Shown here: positions 18,071-26,532 of the stretch, one piece after another
How the letters are laid out: each line of letters opens with the position of its first letter
Position numbering within the stretch: position 1 is the stretch's first letter
Source of the DNA: an uncultured Prevotellaceae bacterium
GTDB taxonomy: Bacteria; Bacteroidota; Bacteroidia; Bacteroidales; Muribaculaceae
DNA length: 64,000 bases
Reading direction: 5' to 3'
Assembly: GCA_900317835.1 (NCBI GenBank)
Contig: ONIL01000015.1
Coordinates: forward strand, 62,001 to 126,000
Made by a program: the position numbers and the translations under genes
Notes under the pieces: generated by a model
Told to the model about the DNA's origin: nothing
Databases searched by the model: none
The model's input: only the letters and a program-made list of their open reading frames with translations

Positions 18071-20180
18071 CAGACCTTGAAATTTTAAATATAAATTTGT
18101 TTAATTTCCCGCCCGTCAGGGCGGTAATAAGTCTCAAATTTATTCTTTGAATTTTGTCAGGCCGCCGTCCAGGAAGTCGAGGAAGGCGGGGACATCCTCC
18201 TTGTAGCTGAATGAGCCGCTCAAGGCGTTGCCCTGCGGATCCACGCACACGTAGAACGGCTGCGTGTTGCTGCCGAACTTGTAGCGCTGCAGGTAGCTCC
18301 ACTTGTCGCCGGACCTCAATGGGCTCAGGCAACGGGCGCTTGTCGTCAACAAACAGCGAGATGAGCACGTAGTCCTGGTTCAACTTGTCGGCCACACTGG
18401 GATCGGTCCAAACGGCAGCCTCCATCTTGCGGCAGTTCACACAACCGAAGCCGGTGAAGTCCAGGAATACGGGTTTGCCGGCAGCGGCAGCGGCGGCCAT
18501 ACCCTGCTCATAGTCGGTGTAGGCGGCGCGCACCTCCTTGGTGTTGAGGTTGAAGTCCTGCGTGTTCATGGGCGGTGCAAAGGCACTCACGGCCTTGCAC
18601 GGTGCGCCCCACAGCCCCGGAATCATATAGATGGCGAAGGCAATCGAGATCAGTCCGCCCATGATGCAGATCACGGGCATGGGCTTGGTCTCATCGCCAG
18701 GCATGACGATATCGCTTTGGAATTTGAGTTTGCCGATGAGGTAGAGTCCCAGCAGACCGAAGATGGCGATCCACAGGCACAGGAACACCTCGCGGTCCAT
18801 CAGGTGCCAGCCGTAGGCCAGGTCGGCTACCGAGAAGAACTTGCAGGCAAATGCCAGCTCGATGAAACCGAGTACCACCTTGAGAATGTTCATCCAGCCG
18901 CCCGACTTGGGAGCCGACTTCAGCCACGAGGGGAAGAGGGCAAACAGCGTGAACGGCAGCGCCAAGGCCAATGCAAAGCCCAACATGCCGATGGCAGGCC
19001 CCCAGAAGTTGCCGCTGGTAGCAAAATCAACCAGCAGGAAACCGATGATGGGACCCGTGCAGGAGAACGATACCAGCGCCAGCGTGAAGGCCATCAGGAA
19101 GATGGACAGCAGGCCGCTGGTGTTGCTGGCCTTGTTGTCAACAGCGTTAGACCACTTGCTGGGCAGCTTGATTTCGAACATGCCAAAGAACGACAGCGCA
19201 AACACTACCAGCAGCAGGCACAGGAAGATATTGAACACGGCGTTGGTCGAGAGGGCGTTCAGTGCACTGGGGCCAAAGATGGCAGTCACGATCAGACCCA
19301 AAAGCAGATAGATGACCACAATCGAGATGCCATAGGTAATGGCATCCTTGATACCCTTTTTCTTATCATCCTTGGCGCGCTTGAGGAAGAAGCTCACCGT
19401 CATCGGGATGATAGGCCACACGCACGGCGTGAAAAGTGCCACAAGACCGCCCAGCAGACCCAGCAGGAAGATGTACCACAACGAGCGGCCACCACTAGCG
19501 CCGTCGGTGCCGTCCATTCGCTGGATATCACCTACCACAGGCTTCCACAGCGCATCATGGTCCAGTGCAGCGAGGGCGGAACTGTCCACCGGTGCTCCCA
19601 TGGCAGCACTGTCGGCAGCGGCGGCTGCCAGGGCAGCGAGGGAGTCGGCCTTGGCCTTAGCTAGGGCTTCGGCTTTTTCTTGTTCCTCTTTCTCCTTATT
19701 CTTGTCGGTGTCACCATCAACGGCAGGTGACTTGCCTGACTTCTTCAGACTTGCAGTAGAGGGAGGCAGGCACGACTGGTCGTTGCATGCGCCATACTCG
19801 AGGTCGGCGTCAATGTCGTAGTTTGGCTTGGTGAATTTCACCTTTTGTACAAACTGCACATTGTTCTCGAAGTAACGCAGCTTGGTGCCGAACATCTCGT
19901 CGAACTGGGAGATTTCCTTGCCCACAGCCTTGAGAGCGCCCACAGGCTCCACACCGTCCTTCTTGTGGAAGACAATAGCGGCCTCGGTAGGACCCGCATC
20001 ACCCAGGTTGGTGGAATACACGTGCCAGCCCTTGTCAATCTTGCCCGTAAAGACAATCTCGCCCTCGCTGGAACCATTGGTCGTCTTGAGTTGGGATGTA
20101 AACGTAACGGGATTAGCCATCTGGGCAACGGCCATCATCGCCACCGTTACCAACGTCAACAAAGTCGCAATTCTCTTCAT
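18051..20180 (-). CDS. DsbD-like thiol:disulfide interchange protein, frameshifted near C-terminus
   Basis: This encodes a DsbD-family electron carrier moving reducing power from cytoplasmic thioredoxin to the periplasm. It has a signal peptide (MMAVAQ), a periplasmic DsbD-alpha/DsbC-like domain (~22-150), a charged Ala/Lys/Glu linker, a CcdA-type membrane domain of about eight helices (~230-510, FTPCVWPIIPMT and SCTGPIIGFLL with their cysteines), and a C-terminal thioredoxin-like domain with FGCVNCRKME. After KRPLPEPIEV (about base 18311) the frame shifts. The remaining ~85 residues up to 18051 are non-homologous and read through the neighbouring repeat arm, while the true C-terminus lies in another frame (18140-18310). 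Genuine gene end is therefore ~18140. Confidence 0.85.
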   Translation of the reverse strand: MKRIATLLTLVTVAMMAVAQMANPVTFTSQLKTTNGSSEGEIVFTGKIDKGWHVYSTNLGDAGPTEAAIVFHKKDGVEPVGALKAVGKEISQFDEMFGTKLRYFENNVQFVQKVKFTKPNYDIDADLEYGACNDQSCLPPSTASLKKSGKSPAVDGDTDKNKEKEEQEKAEALAKAKADSLAALAAAAADSAAMGAPVDSSALAALDHDALWKPVVGDIQRMDGTDGASGGRSLWYIFLLGLLGGLVALFTPCVWPIIPMTVSFFLKRAKDDKKKGIKDAITYGISIVVIYLLLGLIVTAIFGPSALNALSTNAVFNIFLCLLLVVFALSFFGMFEIKLPSKWSNAVDNKASNTSGLLSIFLMAFTLALVSFSCTGPIIGFLLVDFATSGNFWGPAIGMLGFALALALPFTLFALFPSWLKSAPKSGGWMNILKVVLGFIELAFACKFFSVADLAYGWHLMDREVFLCLWIAIFGLLGLYLIGKLKFQSDIVMPGDETKPMPVICIMGGLISIAFAIYMIPGLWGAPCKAVSAFAPPMNTQDFNLNTKEVRAAYTDYEQGMAAAAAAGKPVFLDFTGFGCVNCRKMEAAVWTDPSVADKLNQDYVLISLFVDDKRPLPEPIEVRRQVELPAALQVRQQHAAVLRVRGSAGQRLERLIQLQGGCPRLPRLPGRRPDKIQRINLRLITALTGGKLNKFIFKISRSDDCRRT
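18079..18125 (-). repeat. Right hairpin-headed arm flanking the GxxExxY gene
   Basis: Read on the minus strand: hairpin CCGCCC-TGAC-GGGCGG (18124-18109), then GGAAATTAAACAAATTT, then TATATTTAAAATT. It is the inverted counterpart of 17539-17586. The hairpin stems differ at two positions per arm yet stay fully paired. Confidence 0.8.
18140..18310 (-). pseudogene. Detached C-terminal fragment of DsbD-like gene
   Basis: The frame encodes the family's conserved thioredoxin-domain end (GDKWSYLQRYKFGSNTQPFY, then VDPQGNAL, then SYKEDVPAFLDFLDGGL) but is out of frame with the main part. About 12 residues normally found before GDKWSYLQ are missing, so a deletion of ~35 nt at ~18311 would explain the break. 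Confidence 0.75.
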
Positions 20181-20214
20181 CTTCTACTTTGGTTTTTGGT
20201 TATTTTACAACCTG

Positions 20215-20222
20215 CAAAGTTA
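20215..20222 (-). promoter_or_regulatory. Probable -7 box for DsbD-like gene
   Basis: On the minus strand TAACTTTG (20222-20215) lies 35 nt upstream of the start. A TTG at 20247-20245 is 22 nt away, slightly longer than the usual spacing. Confidence 0.4.
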
Positions 20223-20251
20223 ATGAAAAAATCCATTAGTTTTTCAATTCA

Positions 20252-20282
20252 TTGTATTATTTAGGAAAAGATGCTATATTTG
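20252..20282 (+). promoter_or_regulatory. Bacteroidota-type promoter for TlpA-like gene
   Basis: TTG (20252-20254) is 20 nt from TATATTTG (20275-20282). It faces away from the DsbD-like promoter, giving a divergent redox pair, and leaves a leader of about 37 nt. Confidence 0.65.
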
Positions 20283-20322
20283 CGGGGATAAATATGAAGT
20301 GAAATATAATTAAATAATAAAA

Positions 20323-21453
20323 ATGAAGAAATTGATTCTTTCCATGCTCGTGGGCATGATGGCGCTGGGCATGATGGCCCAGGGCGGCAAATTAACGGTC
20401 AGTGGCTCCTATAAGGGGCTGGGCGACTCGGTACGCGTCTTTCTCGTCGGTGCCAGCGGTGAAATGCTGCTTCAGGAGAGTCGTGCCATCGATGGTGACA
20501 AGATGGACATGGCATTTGACCTGGAAGATGCAGCAATGCTCCACGTGTTCGGCCTGGAAGATGGCCAATTGAGTGCTGAGAAAGGGTTTTCCATACCTGC
20601 TTTGCCTGGTGAGCATGCGGTCATCAAGGGTGAAGGCGAAGATTACACCGTGGGCGGCTCACAGTTCTATCGCGACTATGAGGAGGCCTCCAATCTGATC
20701 AAGGCTCCTCAAGAGGCGGCTCAAGCCTTCATGAAAGAATGCCAGAACAAGTATTTGGCAGGTGTCCCCGAGGAGGAGATAGACAAAGAGTTTGAGGAGA
20801 AATATCCCGCTCTGGAACAAGCCTTGGCCGATGCAGTGCTGGGCTATGTCAAGGCTCATCCCGATGCTGACGCATCGGCGATGCTGCTCGCCGACTTGGG
20901 CAATGACGACGAGCACATCAAGGAGGGTGCGGCGTTGCTGACCGAGCGTGCCCGTGGCAGCCTTGCCGCTAACATGTACAAGGGCATTCTTGCCTCCATC
21001 GAGAAGGAAAAAGCTAATCAGGCACTCCAAGAGGGACTGGAGGGTAACTTGGCCCCCGACTTCACGCTCAACGACATCAACGGCAATCCACTGGCGCTGA
21101 GTTCGTTGCGTGGCAAGTGGGTGATTCTCGACTTCTGGGGCTCGTGGTGCGGATGGTGCATCAAGGGCATGCCCAAGATGAAGGAATACTACGCCAAGTA
21201 TGCCGGCAAACTCGAAATCCTGGGCGTGGACTGCAACGACACGGTCGAGAAGTGGAAAGCCGCTGTTGCCAAGCACGAGATACCCTGGCTGCATGTCTAT
21301 TGGGACCAGGAGAAGGGTGACAATCCCGTTGACCTATACGCCGTGCGCGGATTTCCCACTAAGGTCATCATCGACCCCGAGGGAAGGGTGGCCAAGACTA
21401 TCGTGGGCGAGGATCCTGCCTTCTACGACTACCTGGACGAAGTAATAAAGTAA
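20323..21453 (+). CDS. TlpA-like thioredoxin-domain protein with DUF4369-type N-terminus
   Basis: A 376-residue exported protein (signal peptide ending MMAQG). The N-terminal ~100 residues form a beta domain resembling DUF4369, a helical linker follows (~115-235), and residues ~240-376 are a TlpA/AhpC-type thioredoxin fold beginning APDFTLNDINGNPLALSSLRG with active site WCGWC and cis-proline loop RGFPTKVIID. It likely reduces disulfides in the periplasm. It is divergent from the DsbD-like gene, which could supply its electrons, and 19 nt upstream of thioredoxin reductase. Confidence 0.88.
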   Translation: MKKLILSMLVGMMALGMMAQGGKLTVSGSYKGLGDSVRVFLVGASGEMLLQESRAIDGDKMDMAFDLEDAAMLHVFGLEDGQLSAEKGFSIPALPGEHAVIKGEGEDYTVGGSQFYRDYEEASNLIKAPQEAAQAFMKECQNKYLAGVPEEEIDKEFEEKYPALEQALADAVLGYVKAHPDADASAMLLADLGNDDEHIKEGAALLTERARGSLAANMYKGILASIEKEKANQALQEGLEGNLAPDFTLNDINGNPLALSSLRGKWVILDFWGSWCGWCIKGMPKMKEYYAKYAGKLEILGVDCNDTVEKWKAAVAKHEIPWLHVYWDQEKGDNPVDLYAVRGFPTKVIIDPEGRVAKTIVGEDPAFYDYLDEVIK

Positions 21454-21472
21454 CTCCTAACTCCTAACTATT

Positions 21473-22399
21473 ATGCAACATACCAAGTGCTTAATTATCG
21501 GCTCGGGTCCTGCCGGCTATACGGCAGCAATTTATCTGGTGCGCTCGGCCATTGACTGCTTGCTCATCGAGGGCCTGCAGGTGGGTGGGCAGCTGACCCA
21601 AACGACCACAATCGAGAATTTTCCTGGCTTCCCCGAGGGCATTGACGGTTTCCAATTGATGGACAACATGCGCCAGCAGGCTGTAAACCTGGGCGCTAAG
21701 ATGAAATCGGGCCTCGTGGCTGGCATCGACATGAGCCAGCGCCCATTCCTGGTCACCCTCGACGGAGGCGAGCAAATGACAGCCGACACTATCATCGTGG
21801 CCACGGGTGCCACCGCCAAGTATCTGGGCTTGCCCGACGAGACAAAGTATGCGGGGCAGGGCGTCTCGGCCTGTGCCACATGCGACGGTTTCTTCTACCG
21901 CAAGAAGGTCGTGGCAGTTGTGGGCGGCGGTGATACCGCATGTGAAGAAGCCGACTACTTGAGCCACCTGGCCAACAAGGTTTATCTCATCGTGCGCAAG
22001 GATTACCTGCGTGCTAGCGAGGCCATGCAGCAGCGTGTTAAGGATAACGACAAGATTGAAATCCTGTTCAACACCAACACCGTGGGCCTGTTTGGCGACA
22101 ATGGTGTGGAGGGCGCTCACCTGGTGCGCTTCAAGGGCACCGACAAGGAGGAACTGTTTGACATCGCCATCGACGGCTTTTTCCTGGCCATCGGCCACCG
22201 TCCCAACACCGAGTTCCTGGGTGGCCAGATTGACCTAGACGAGCAGGGCTACATCCGCTTGACGGGCCATAACACTGCGACCAACGTCGAGGGCGTTTTT
22301 GCCGCTGGTGACGTTGCCGACCCGCATTACCGTCAGGCCATCGTTGCTGCTGCAGGAGGTTGCCGCGCCGCCATCGACGTGAAGCAGTACCTGTCTTGA
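21473..22399 (+). CDS. trxB: Thioredoxin-disulfide reductase
   Basis: A 308-residue NADPH-dependent flavoenzyme that keeps cytoplasmic thioredoxin reduced. It shows the FAD-binding GSGPAGYTAAIY near the N-terminus, the NADPH-binding GGGDTACEEADYL, the redox-active CATC within ACATCDGFFY, and the C-terminal FAD motif GVFAAGDVADPHYRQ. The length is standard. It is 19 nt after the TlpA-like gene and probably co-transcribed, giving an electron path from NADPH via thioredoxin and DsbD to the envelope. Confidence 0.95.
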   Translation: MQHTKCLIIGSGPAGYTAAIYLVRSAIDCLLIEGLQVGGQLTQTTTIENFPGFPEGIDGFQLMDNMRQQAVNLGAKMKSGLVAGIDMSQRPFLVTLDGGEQMTADTIIVATGATAKYLGLPDETKYAGQGVSACATCDGFFYRKKVVAVVGGGDTACEEADYLSHLANKVYLIVRKDYLRASEAMQQRVKDNDKIEILFNTNTVGLFGDNGVEGAHLVRFKGTDKEELFDIAIDGFFLAIGHRPNTEFLGGQIDLDEQGYIRLTGHNTATNVEGVFAAGDVADPHYRQAIVAAAGGCRAAIDVKQYLS

Positions 22400-22511
22400 T
22401 TATTGACCGTATACACGGTATTAGAAAGAGGGCTAGAAAGAGCCGTTTTGGTGTGTTTTAGTATTTTAGCGACGGTTTTATTTAGTTGTTATTATATTTA
22501 AATGATTTTTT

Positions 22512-23435
22512 ATGATGAAAAAACTGACTTTTTTAATGGCAGCAATAGCTGCATTTAGTCTGAGCATGCAGGCTCAGACAGTAAAGGAGGGCGTTATTGA
22601 GGTGGGTGGTTTCACCAATGCCAGCGAGTTCTACAATGGTTCCTATTTTGACATGGCTCCCACCAATTTCTATTTGGCCCATACGGGAGCACAGATGATT
22701 TACACGCCTGACCTGCTCGCAGACTTTGAGGGCAAGGATAACGTGCAAATTACCAGTATTAGTTTCAAATTCTATAGTGAGAGTTATGAAGACATCATTC
22801 GCAACGTGAAGGTTTATCTTCATGAATCTGACGCAGTGGAATTCGCCAAGAATGAAGATGGCATCAAGCAGTTTTTCAGCTTTGATAACTTGGCCTATAT
22901 AGACAACTACGGCATAGACTTGTTGAATTGCTACGGCGAGGATGTTGAGATACAAATTCCGTTGAGTTCTTCTTCAATGTTCGCTATTACTCCTGGAAAG
23001 AGCCTTGTTGTCACCATTGTCTTTGACGCTCAGGACGATGATAACTGCACGATGGGCTCTGACTATGCTCCGTTCTATACCTCAGGTATTGGTGGCAAGG
23101 CAATGACTTATACCGACAACACTGAAAGTTTTATTGACTATGCTCAAGGATCAGACTTCCCTAACGCCACTGCTATGCTGGGTTGTGGCACCAATGTGGA
23201 GTTGCCTGTTACCCGCATCGAGTACATCTACACCGAGGGTCCGGCCAGCATACGTGGTGATGTGAACCATGACCAACTTGTCAATATTAGCGATGTGACG
23301 GCTCTGATCGATTTCGTGCTGACTGGCAACGCTGAATCCATTGATCTCGAAGCTGCCGACTGCAACCTGATAGATGGCATCAATATTGCCGATGTCACTG
23401 CACTGATCGATTTCGTGCTGGGTGGCACCTGGTAA
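22512..23435 (+). CDS. Secreted protein with C-terminal dockerin-like repeats
   Basis: A 307-residue exported protein (signal peptide ending MQAQT; the second ATG at 22515 is an equal start). Residues ~25-245 form a beta-rich domain I do not recognise. The last ~58 residues are a dockerin-like pair of calcium-loop repeats (GDVNHDQLVNISDVTALIDF and ADCNLIDGINIADVTALIDF) ending within two residues of the stop. Dockerins bind cohesins in scaffolded enzyme systems; I recognised no cohesin in this window. It stands alone between trxB and a terminator. Confidence 0.7.
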   Translation: MMKKLTFLMAAIAAFSLSMQAQTVKEGVIEVGGFTNASEFYNGSYFDMAPTNFYLAHTGAQMIYTPDLLADFEGKDNVQITSISFKFYSESYEDIIRNVKVYLHESDAVEFAKNEDGIKQFFSFDNLAYIDNYGIDLLNCYGEDVEIQIPLSSSSMFAITPGKSLVVTIVFDAQDDDNCTMGSDYAPFYTSGIGGKAMTYTDNTESFIDYAQGSDFPNATAMLGCGTNVELPVTRIEYIYTEGPASIRGDVNHDQLVNISDVTALIDFVLTGNAESIDLEAADCNLIDGINIADVTALIDFVLGGTW

Positions 23436-23458
23436 ATAGTTAGTGCTTTAAAATAACT

Positions 23459-23503
23459 CAGGAGGCAACAGTCAATTCCATTGCTGTTGTCTCCTGTTTA
23501 TTT
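23459..23503 (+). terminator. Terminator after dockerin protein
   Basis: CAGGAGGCAACAG (23459-23471) pairs with CTGTTGTCTCCTG (23484-23496) with one mismatch or wobble; TTTATTT follows. Confidence 0.75.
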
Positions 23504-23528
23504 GGGCTGGATTGTCCAATGATGAATT

Positions 23529-24590
23529 CTACTGTTCTGCGGGGACGTCGATGTTATGTCTAGTGACCAGGTCGTGGGTGCGGGACATGAATCGTGTGAA
23601 CTCAGCCTTGCTGTCGGGGCGCAACAGGTCAGGACGGGATTCGGGAATGAGGACGTAGTTCTCGCCACGGGCTTGAGGCTTCTGGACAAAGAAGAGTTTG
23701 TATCGTGGCTCGGCTATAACGGCTCGCCCATTCTGCATCTTCAATGACACCTTGACCATGGCGCCGCCACGGCAGTCGATATCGCTCTGGTTGCTGATAA
23801 AGTTACCCATGCTATAGACCAGTAGCACGTTCTTGTCGTGTTCCTTGCTGTAGCGCACTTCCATCGGTTCCACCACATGGGGATGTCCACCGATGATGAG
23901 GTCAACGCCCTGGCTGACGAGCCAGTCGGCGAGTGTGCGTTGGGATGCGACGGGTCTGAGTTGGTATTCGATACCCCAATGCAGGTTCACGCAGATGGCA
24001 TTTGCCCCACGCTCACGGGCCAGCGCAATGTCGTCGGCAATGAGTTGCTGGTCAATGAAGTCCACGATGACGTTGCCTTGAATAGGGATGCCGTTGGTGC
24101 CGTAGGTGTAGTCCAGGAAGGCAATTTTCATGCCCTTGACATTGGCGATATAGGGGATGCGTTGGGCGCGATCCTGCTGGTCACGGTAAGTGCCGATGTG
24201 GGGAATGCCCAACGAATCCAGTGCCTGGCACGTGCGCACCAAACCCTTGTCGCGGCGGTCAAGACAATGGTTGTTGGCGGTCAAGAACAAGTCGAAACCC
24301 ACGTCGCGCAACTGCACCGCATAGCTGTCGGGGGCGCTGAAGCACGGATAGCCCGTGTAGGGCTTGCCACCCAACGGGCACTCCAAATTGACCACTGCCA
24401 GGTCGGCCCAAGTGATGTCGTCCTGCAAGTGGGCGAAACAGTCACTGTAGTCGTAGGTGCCGTCGGCACGTTGTGCGGCAGTGATTTGGGGCGCATGCTG
24501 CATGGCGTCGCCCACAAATGCCAGATTCACCGTGTGGTTGCTCTGCAGCAGCGACACGATTGACAGCATCAATATGGAGAGAAGTTTCAT
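23529..24590 (-). CDS. CapA family metallophosphatase-like protein
   Basis: A 353-residue exported protein of the CapA (PgsA) family, related to calcineurin-like phosphatases. Visible marks are FVGDAMQ at the start of the domain, DLAVVNLECPLGG, FLTANNHCLDR, VNLHWGIEY and GGHPHVVEP, which carry the metal-binding residues. CapA was first linked to poly-gamma-glutamate capsule export, but most homologues, like this one, lie outside such operons, so the role is open. It is 57 nt from ffh on the same strand and may share its transcript. Confidence 0.88.
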   Translation of the reverse strand: MKLLSILMLSIVSLLQSNHTVNLAFVGDAMQHAPQITAAQRADGTYDYSDCFAHLQDDITWADLAVVNLECPLGGKPYTGYPCFSAPDSYAVQLRDVGFDLFLTANNHCLDRRDKGLVRTCQALDSLGIPHIGTYRDQQDRAQRIPYIANVKGMKIAFLDYTYGTNGIPIQGNVIVDFIDQQLIADDIALARERGANAICVNLHWGIEYQLRPVASQRTLADWLVSQGVDLIIGGHPHVVEPMEVRYSKEHDKNVLLVYSMGNFISNQSDIDCRGGAMVKVSLKMQNGRAVIAEPRYKLFFVQKPQARGENYVLIPESRPDLLRPDSKAEFTRFMSRTHDLVTRHNIDVPAEQ

Positions 24591-24647
24591 TGTCTTGTGA
24601 GTATTACCTGTGCGGGCTAATGCAAATGATAAAAATAATTCCAGTGA

Positions 24648-25997
24648 TTAACGGCCGCGCTTGGTAGCCTTGGCTTGTGCCTTGGCGCTACGCATCATCT
24701 GCATGGGATTGGTCGATACCTGGTGCATGACCTTGCGCATCGACAGGAACTGCTTCAACAAGCGGTTGACTTCCTCAACACTGGTGCCGCTGCCGGCAGC
24801 GATGCGCTTGCGGCGGCTGGCGTCAATGATGTCGGGGTTGGAACGCTCCTGCGGGGTCATCGAGCCGATGATGGCTTCAACGCCCTTGAAAGCGTCGTCG
24901 GGGATGTCAATATCCTTGATAGCCTTGCCCACGCCAGGAATCATCGATGCCAGGCTCTTGAGGTTGCCCATCTTCTTGATTTGCTTGATCTGCTTGATGA
25001 AGTCGTCAAAGTCGAACTTGTTCTGCTTGATTTTCTTCTCCAGCTTCTCGGCCTCTTCCTCATCATACTGCTGCTGCATGCGGTCCACAAACGACACGAT
25101 GTCGCCCATGCCCAGGATTCGGTCGGCCATACCGGCAGGGCGGAAGGGGTCAAGGTCGGTCATCTTCTCACCGATACCGACGAACTTGATAGGCTTGTCA
25201 ACGACGGCACGGATCGACAGTGCGGCACCACCGCGTGTGTCACCGTCGAGCTTGGTGAGCACGACGCCGTCAAAGTCCAGTCGCTCATTAAACGCCTTAG
25301 CGGTGTTCACCGCATCCTGACCTGTCATCGAGTCCACGACAAACAGTGTCTCGTTAGGATGGATGGCGTCCTTAATAGCCTTGATCTCGACCATCATGGC
25401 CTCATCGACTGCCAGACGACCGGCGGTATCAACAATCACCAGGTCATAGCCTTCTTGCTTGGCTTGCTCAATGGCGTGTAAAGCAATCTGCACGGGGTCT
25501 TTGCTATCAGGCTCGCTATAGACGGGCACGTCGATCTGCTGGGCAATGGTCTTCAACTGCTCGATAGCAGCGGGACGATAGACGTCACAGGCCACCAGCA
25601 GTGGTTTGCGTTTTTCCTTGCCTTCTTTCAGTCGGTTGGCAAGCTTGCCGGTGAAAGTGGTCTTACCGGAACCTTGCAGACCCGACATCAGGATGACAGC
25701 GGGATTACCCTCGATGCTGAAGGTAGCTTCCTCGCCACCCATCAGGGTGGCCAACTCGTCGTGCACGATTTTGACCATCAACTGGCTGGGATTGACAGCG
25801 TTGATGACATTTTGACCCATGGCTTTGGCCTTGACGTCATCGACAAACTTCTTGGCGACAGGATAGCTGACGTCGGCGTCAACCAGGGCGCGGCGCACCT
25901 CCTTGAGGGTTGATGCCACGTTGATTTCGGTAATGCGACCTTGTCCTTTCAGGACTTTGAATGAGCGTTCAAGTTTCTCTGATAAATTTTCAAACAT
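24648..25997 (-). CDS. ffh: Signal recognition particle protein Ffh (SRP54)
   Basis: A 449-residue GTPase that binds signal sequences of nascent membrane proteins and 4.5S RNA. It has an N-terminal helical bundle (~1-85), a GTPase domain with P-loop GLQGSGKTTFTGKLA, DTAGRL and TKLDGDTRGGAAL (~90-295), and a methionine-rich M domain (~320-449) including SGTSVEEVNRLLKQF. The length is standard. It is a reliable housekeeping landmark. Confidence 0.97.
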   Translation of the reverse strand: MFENLSEKLERSFKVLKGQGRITEINVASTLKEVRRALVDADVSYPVAKKFVDDVKAKAMGQNVINAVNPSQLMVKIVHDELATLMGGEEATFSIEGNPAVILMSGLQGSGKTTFTGKLANRLKEGKEKRKPLLVACDVYRPAAIEQLKTIAQQIDVPVYSEPDSKDPVQIALHAIEQAKQEGYDLVIVDTAGRLAVDEAMMVEIKAIKDAIHPNETLFVVDSMTGQDAVNTAKAFNERLDFDGVVLTKLDGDTRGGAALSIRAVVDKPIKFVGIGEKMTDLDPFRPAGMADRILGMGDIVSFVDRMQQQYDEEEAEKLEKKIKQNKFDFDDFIKQIKQIKKMGNLKSLASMIPGVGKAIKDIDIPDDAFKGVEAIIGSMTPQERSNPDIIDASRRKRIAAGSGTSVEEVNRLLKQFLSMRKVMHQVSTNPMQMMRSAKAQAKATKRGR

Positions 25998-26048
25998 ATT
26001 GCGATTGAGGTTTTTTATTACTTATCGTTGCTAATGCAGAAATCTAAT

Positions 26049-26105
26049 ACGCTAAGGCGCTGTTTTTATGTTTTTATGGCTTAGCACTTTAGCGCCTTAG
26101 CGTGA
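26049..26105. repeat. Octamer array forming a perfect inverted repeat between ffh and panD
   Basis: Bases 26079-26102 are three consecutive octamers (GCTTAGCA, CTTTAGCG, CCTTAGCG) followed by TGA. The right end AGCGCCTTAGCGT (26091-26103) is a perfect 13-bp inverted match to ACGCTAAGGCGCT at 26049-26061. The same octamer type recurs at 34748-34771. It may act as a terminator stem between panD and ffh, but the octamer periodicity is not needed for that. Confidence 0.6.
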
Positions 26106-26126
26106 TTCTGTGAAGTGGAGGGGTGA

Positions 26127-26486
26127 TTATTTCTTCTTGATGAGGCGGTTGGTAGCCGTGTCGGGGAAAACGACTTTGGGCTTGAACTCACGGCCTTCCT
26201 CGGGTGTGACAATGGCATAGGCCATGATGATGACGATGTCGCCCACCTCGACCTTGCGGGCTGCGGCGCCGTTCAAGCAGATGGTGCCACTGCCGCGCTC
26301 GCCAGCGATTGTGTAAGTGTCTAACCGCTCGCCGTTATTCACGTCAACGATATACACGCGTTCACCCTCGATGATGCCTGCTGCATCCATCAGGTCCTGG
26401 TCGATAGTGATGCTGCCAATGTAGTTAAGGTTGGCATCGGTGACCGTCACGCGGTGTATCTTTGATTTCATGACTTGGATATACAT
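26127..26486 (-). CDS. panD: Aspartate 1-decarboxylase
   Basis: A 119-residue pyruvoyl enzyme making beta-alanine from aspartate for pantothenate synthesis. Self-cleavage would occur between Gly and Ser in [23 protein letters not shown] and [20 protein letters not shown] are typical. I use the second ATG ([11 protein letters not shown]), which matches family N-termini; the first (26492) adds two residues. It lies 46 nt downstream of panC, which makes the next step with its product. Confidence 0.95.
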   Translation of the reverse strand: MYIQVMKSKIHRVTVTDANLNYIGSITIDQDLMDAAGIIEGERVYIVDVNNGERLDTYTIAGERGSGTICLNGAAARKVEVGDIVIIMAYAIVTPEEGREFKPKVVFPDTATNRLIKKK

Positions 26487-26532
26487 AGTCAATTGAATTT
26501 TAATCAGTTGTTAAACTATATACTTTAAACCC

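Larger units (their letters stand above)
17539..18125 (-). mobile_element. Candidate mobile cassette: GxxExxY gene between inverted hairpin-headed repeats
   Basis: A ~587-bp unit consists of one gene bounded by inverted arms of ~47 bp that share GGGAAATTAAACAAATT and a terminal 6-bp-stem hairpin. It sits in the gap between two genes on the same strand (DsbD-like and cysteine desulfidase-like) and is clearly more A/T-rich than both. I saw no target-site duplication and no transposase, so mobility is inference; it could also be a non-autonomous unit or a gene with structured ends. Confidence 0.35.

Noticed and set aside
17539..18125. Target-site duplication around the GxxExxY cassette
   Set aside because: The sequences just outside the two hairpins (before 17539 and after 18125) show no matching short direct repeat.
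18303..19664. Long plus-strand open frame (453 codons) opposite the DsbD-like gene
   Set aside because: Composition is extreme (Gln/Glu/His-rich) and it is fully antisense to a recognised membrane protein gene.
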